From NCBI GenBank assembly GCA_040510375.1, contig JBEVJC010000013.1, forward strand, positions 149,651-213,650: a stretch of DNA of 64,000 bases, written 5' to 3'. The position numbers were made by a program, and so were the translations under genes. How positions within the stretch are numbered: position 1 is the stretch's first letter; the number at the start of each line of letters is the position of its first letter. Of the stretch, positions 62,151 through 64,000 are shown one piece after another. This DNA comes from JBEVJC01 sp040510375. GTDB lineage: Bacteria > Bacteroidota > Bacteroidia > Chitinophagales > Chitinophagaceae. The notes below the pieces were generated by a model that was given only the letters and a program-made list of their open reading frames with translations, was not told the origin of the DNA and searched no databases.

Positions 62151-63455
62151 ATGAAAATGAAAAACCTTAACTACGCGATTTACGCAGTTGCATGCCTGGC
62201 CGTGCTTTCGTCCTGCGGTATCCTGGGAAAGAAGAATAAAAGCGGTGGGTCACTTCCCGATGACGGACAGGTCCACGGCATATCGGCGGGTAGCCGGTAT
62301 TCGCTTCCCAAACCTCCGGGTATGGTTTACATCCCCCAGGGAACCTTCCACATGGGTCCATCGGATGAAGATCCGGCTTACGCATTCAGTTCACGGAACC
62401 GTTCAGTGTCGATCAGTGGTTTCTGGATGGACGCAACCGAGGTTACCAATATGGAATACCGTCAGTTTGTCACCTGGGTCCGGGATTCAGTTGCAGCGCG
62501 CAAAATGGGTTTTGTAAAACCTGATGCCAACGGAACAGAAATGGTTGACTGGCAGAAAATGAAAACGCTGAAATGGAATGATCCCAAGACCATCGAAGCC
62601 CTGGCTGGTACCGACCTTATTCTCTCCCCTGATGACCGCGTTTTCGGAAGGAAAGAGATCGATGTATCCAGGCTCGTTTACCATTCTGAAGTATTTGACC
62701 TGAAAAAGGCAGCCATGCGTGAAAATGCCGGCAAGCCAAGAAGCAAATTCATTGATAAGAAAGATACCCCGATCTATCCTGATACACTGGTTTGGATCCG
62801 CGACTTTTCCTATTCTTACAATGAGCCGATGACCAAACGTTATTTCGCTCATCCATCATTTGATAATTATCCGGTTGTAGGTGTTAACTGGAAACAGGCG
62901 ACTGCTTTTTGCGAGTGGAGAACCCATTACCTGAATGCCTGGCTGGATGGTAAAAAAAGGGTACAGGAATCGGATTTCCGTTTGCCAACCGAAGCACAAT
63001 GGGAATATGCAGCCCGTGGCGGCCGCTCCCAGTCTATGTTTCCATGGGGTAACTACTATCTCCGTAATAAAAAAGGATGTCTGATGGCCAACTTCAAACC
63101 TGGTCGCGGTAACTATCCGGAAGATGGTGGTTTCTACACGGTACGTGCCGATGCTTACTGGCCTAATGATTTTGGTCTGTATTGTATGGCGGGTAATGTT
63201 GCAGAATGGACTTCGTCGATTTTCTATGAAGGCCGTAACAACTTCCAGCATGACCTGAACCCTGATGTTCGCTGGAACGCCAAAGATGACGACCCTCCGC
63301 TGATGAAACGTAAGATCATCCGTGGCGGTAGCTGGAAAGACGTTGGTTACTACCTGCAAACAGGTACAAGCACCTACGAATACCAGGATTCAACCAAATC
63401 ATATATCGGTTTCCGTTCGGTAATCGATCTTCCTGCAGCTCCGGGCCGCAGATAA
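62151..63455 (+). CDS. gldK: GldK/PorK gliding-motility and type IX secretion lipoprotein
   Basis: 434 residues from ATG 62151. The in-frame TTG start at 62103 falls in the promoter. The lipoprotein signal ends AVLSSC. The rest is a formylglycine-generating-enzyme (SUMF1) fold: GMVYIPQGTFHMGPSDEDPA, WMDATEVTNMEYRQFV, FRLPTEAQWEYAARGGRSQS and CMAGNVAEWTSSIFYE, ending RGGSWKDVGYY with IGFRSV. GldK forms the ring under the outer membrane with GldN. gldL follows downstream after a terminator. Confidence 0.95.
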   Translation: MKMKNLNYAIYAVACLAVLSSCGILGKKNKSGGSLPDDGQVHGISAGSRYSLPKPPGMVYIPQGTFHMGPSDEDPAYAFSSRNRSVSISGFWMDATEVTNMEYRQFVTWVRDSVAARKMGFVKPDANGTEMVDWQKMKTLKWNDPKTIEALAGTDLILSPDDRVFGRKEIDVSRLVYHSEVFDLKKAAMRENAGKPRSKFIDKKDTPIYPDTLVWIRDFSYSYNEPMTKRYFAHPSFDNYPVVGVNWKQATAFCEWRTHYLNAWLDGKKRVQESDFRLPTEAQWEYAARGGRSQSMFPWGNYYLRNKKGCLMANFKPGRGNYPEDGGFYTVRADAYWPNDFGLYCMAGNVAEWTSSIFYEGRNNFQHDLNPDVRWNAKDDDPPLMKRKIIRGGSWKDVGYYLQTGTSTYEYQDSTKSYIGFRSVIDLPAAPGRR

Positions 63456-63471
63456 TAAATCTTCTTAAAAA

Positions 63472-63499
63472 GAGGTCGCCTCTGGCGACCTTTTTTTTT
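63472..63499 (+). terminator. Terminator between gldK and gldL
   Basis: AGGTCGCC (63473-63480) pairs perfectly with GGCGACCT (63484-63491) around a TCT loop, followed by a run of nine T. It should reduce or end gldK transcripts before gldL. Confidence 0.9.
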
Positions 63500-63583
63500 C
63501 CTCATTCGGAACCTGAACTAACAATTTTTTACGCATCAGGCCGTTTTAAGTAAAATTTAATAATCTATAAAAAGAACCCGTTT

Positions 63584-64000
63584 ATGAAACGTTTTTTCAA
63601 AACCAAAAAAGGCCAGCAATTTTTGAACATGATGTTCAGCCTCTTTGCGGCCGTTGTTATTTTCGCTGCGATGATGAAGATCCTTCACTGGCCTGGTGCT
63701 GACTATGCAATCATGGCTGGTCTGATGGCTGAAGCTCTTATCTTTATCGTAATGGCGTTCCTGGTAGAACCACCGGAAGAACCACATTGGGAGCGTTATT
63801 TCCCAGGTATCAACCACCACCCGGATCTCGAAGCCAACTTCAAACCAACCCCACTTGCAATCGGCGGAACTGCTTCTAACGGCAACCCTGCGCTGAGCAA
63901 AATGGAAGACATGCTGCGTGACGCCGACATCACTCCGGCTAACCTCGGTCGCCTGGGCGAAAACTTCAACAAATTTGGTGGCACAGTAGATAAAATGGCC
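63584..64000 (+). CDS. gldL: GldL/PorL gliding motor protein, C-terminus cut by window edge
   Basis: 139 codons are visible from ATG 63584, with no stop. Two membrane helices are clear: about 14-34 (LNMMFSLFAAVVIFAAMMKI) and 42-60 (AIMAGLMAEALIFIVMAFL). The family signature KILHWPGADYAIMAGL is intact, and the Glu at residue 50 in helix 2 is the one needed for proton-driven rotation of GldL in the GldLM motor. The following cytoplasmic region (DMLRDADITPANLGRLGENF) begins the coiled part. It energises type IX secretion and gliding. Confidence 0.95.
   Translation, partial: MKRFFKTKKGQQFLNMMFSLFAAVVIFAAMMKILHWPGADYAIMAGLMAEALIFIVMAFLVEPPEEPHWERYFPGINHHPDLEANFKPTPLAIGGTASNGNPALSKMEDMLRDADITPANLGRLGENFNKFGGTVDKMA

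Overview
This window comes from a member of the Bacteroidota, most likely Chitinophagales/Chitinophagaceae (inference). The evidence is gldK followed by gldL at the right edge, SusC/SusD pairs, ECF sigma/FecR/STN-receptor regulation, many lipoproteins with a Cys then Lys-Lys lipobox exit, and promoters of the TAnnTTTG type with poor Shine-Dalgarno sites. No ribosomal RNA, transposase or integrase gene was seen.

Layout. 1-9.5 kb holds mostly minus-strand housekeeping and signalling genes: an S41 peptidase (cut by the edge) behind a MarR regulator, a membrane class III nucleotide cyclase, a small XRE-repressor/membrane-protein pair on the plus strand, a duplicated-domain lipoprotein, a TPR sensor histidine kinase, a DUF4256 protein, a VOC lipoprotein and a Gfo/Idh/MocA oxidoreductase. 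9.8-12.3 kb has an unknown membrane protein, a DHFR/RibD-like reductase and a cupin protein.

12.5-20.2 kb is a vitamin B12 acquisition operon led by a cobalamin riboswitch. It encodes a BtuG-like propeller lipoprotein, a BtuB receptor, a second BtuG-like propeller, a lipoprotein with a calcium-loop-like motif, a DUF6580 membrane protein, a BtuF-like protein without signal peptide, and a Dph6-type PP-loop ATPase that is cut off in mid-domain. BtuC and BtuD are absent here, so the inner-membrane step is open.

20.2-31.3 kb reads as an AT-richer inserted block: ECF sigma factor, FecR anti-sigma factor, an STN-domain TonB-dependent transducer, three exported lipoproteins or surface proteins, and then decayed coding sequence that includes a frameshifted cysteine-peptidase-like or toxin-like gene.

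31.4-39.2 kb is a minus-strand SusC/SusD operon with two discoidin-like lipoproteins, closed by a strong terminator. 39.7-46.4 kb contains an AraC regulator and SDR gene, a small alpha/beta hydrolase, an ankyrin protein, a MobC-like fragment, a large outer-membrane barrel and tRNA-Arg(CCG) with a T-arm-like remnant next to it, which suggests an old integration site.

46.4-64 kb is core-like: MarC, a TonB-dependent receptor, an APC permease, TolC plus adaptor, gpsA, hemW, an Omp85-type barrel, DUF4271, hemD, a YyaL-type thioredoxin-domain protein, then gldK and gldL of the gliding/type IX secretion machine. The most unusual structures are the riboswitch-led B12 operon with two propellers, the inserted sigma/FecR block at its 3' end, and a set of hairpin repeats with compensatory base changes between gpsA and hemW.
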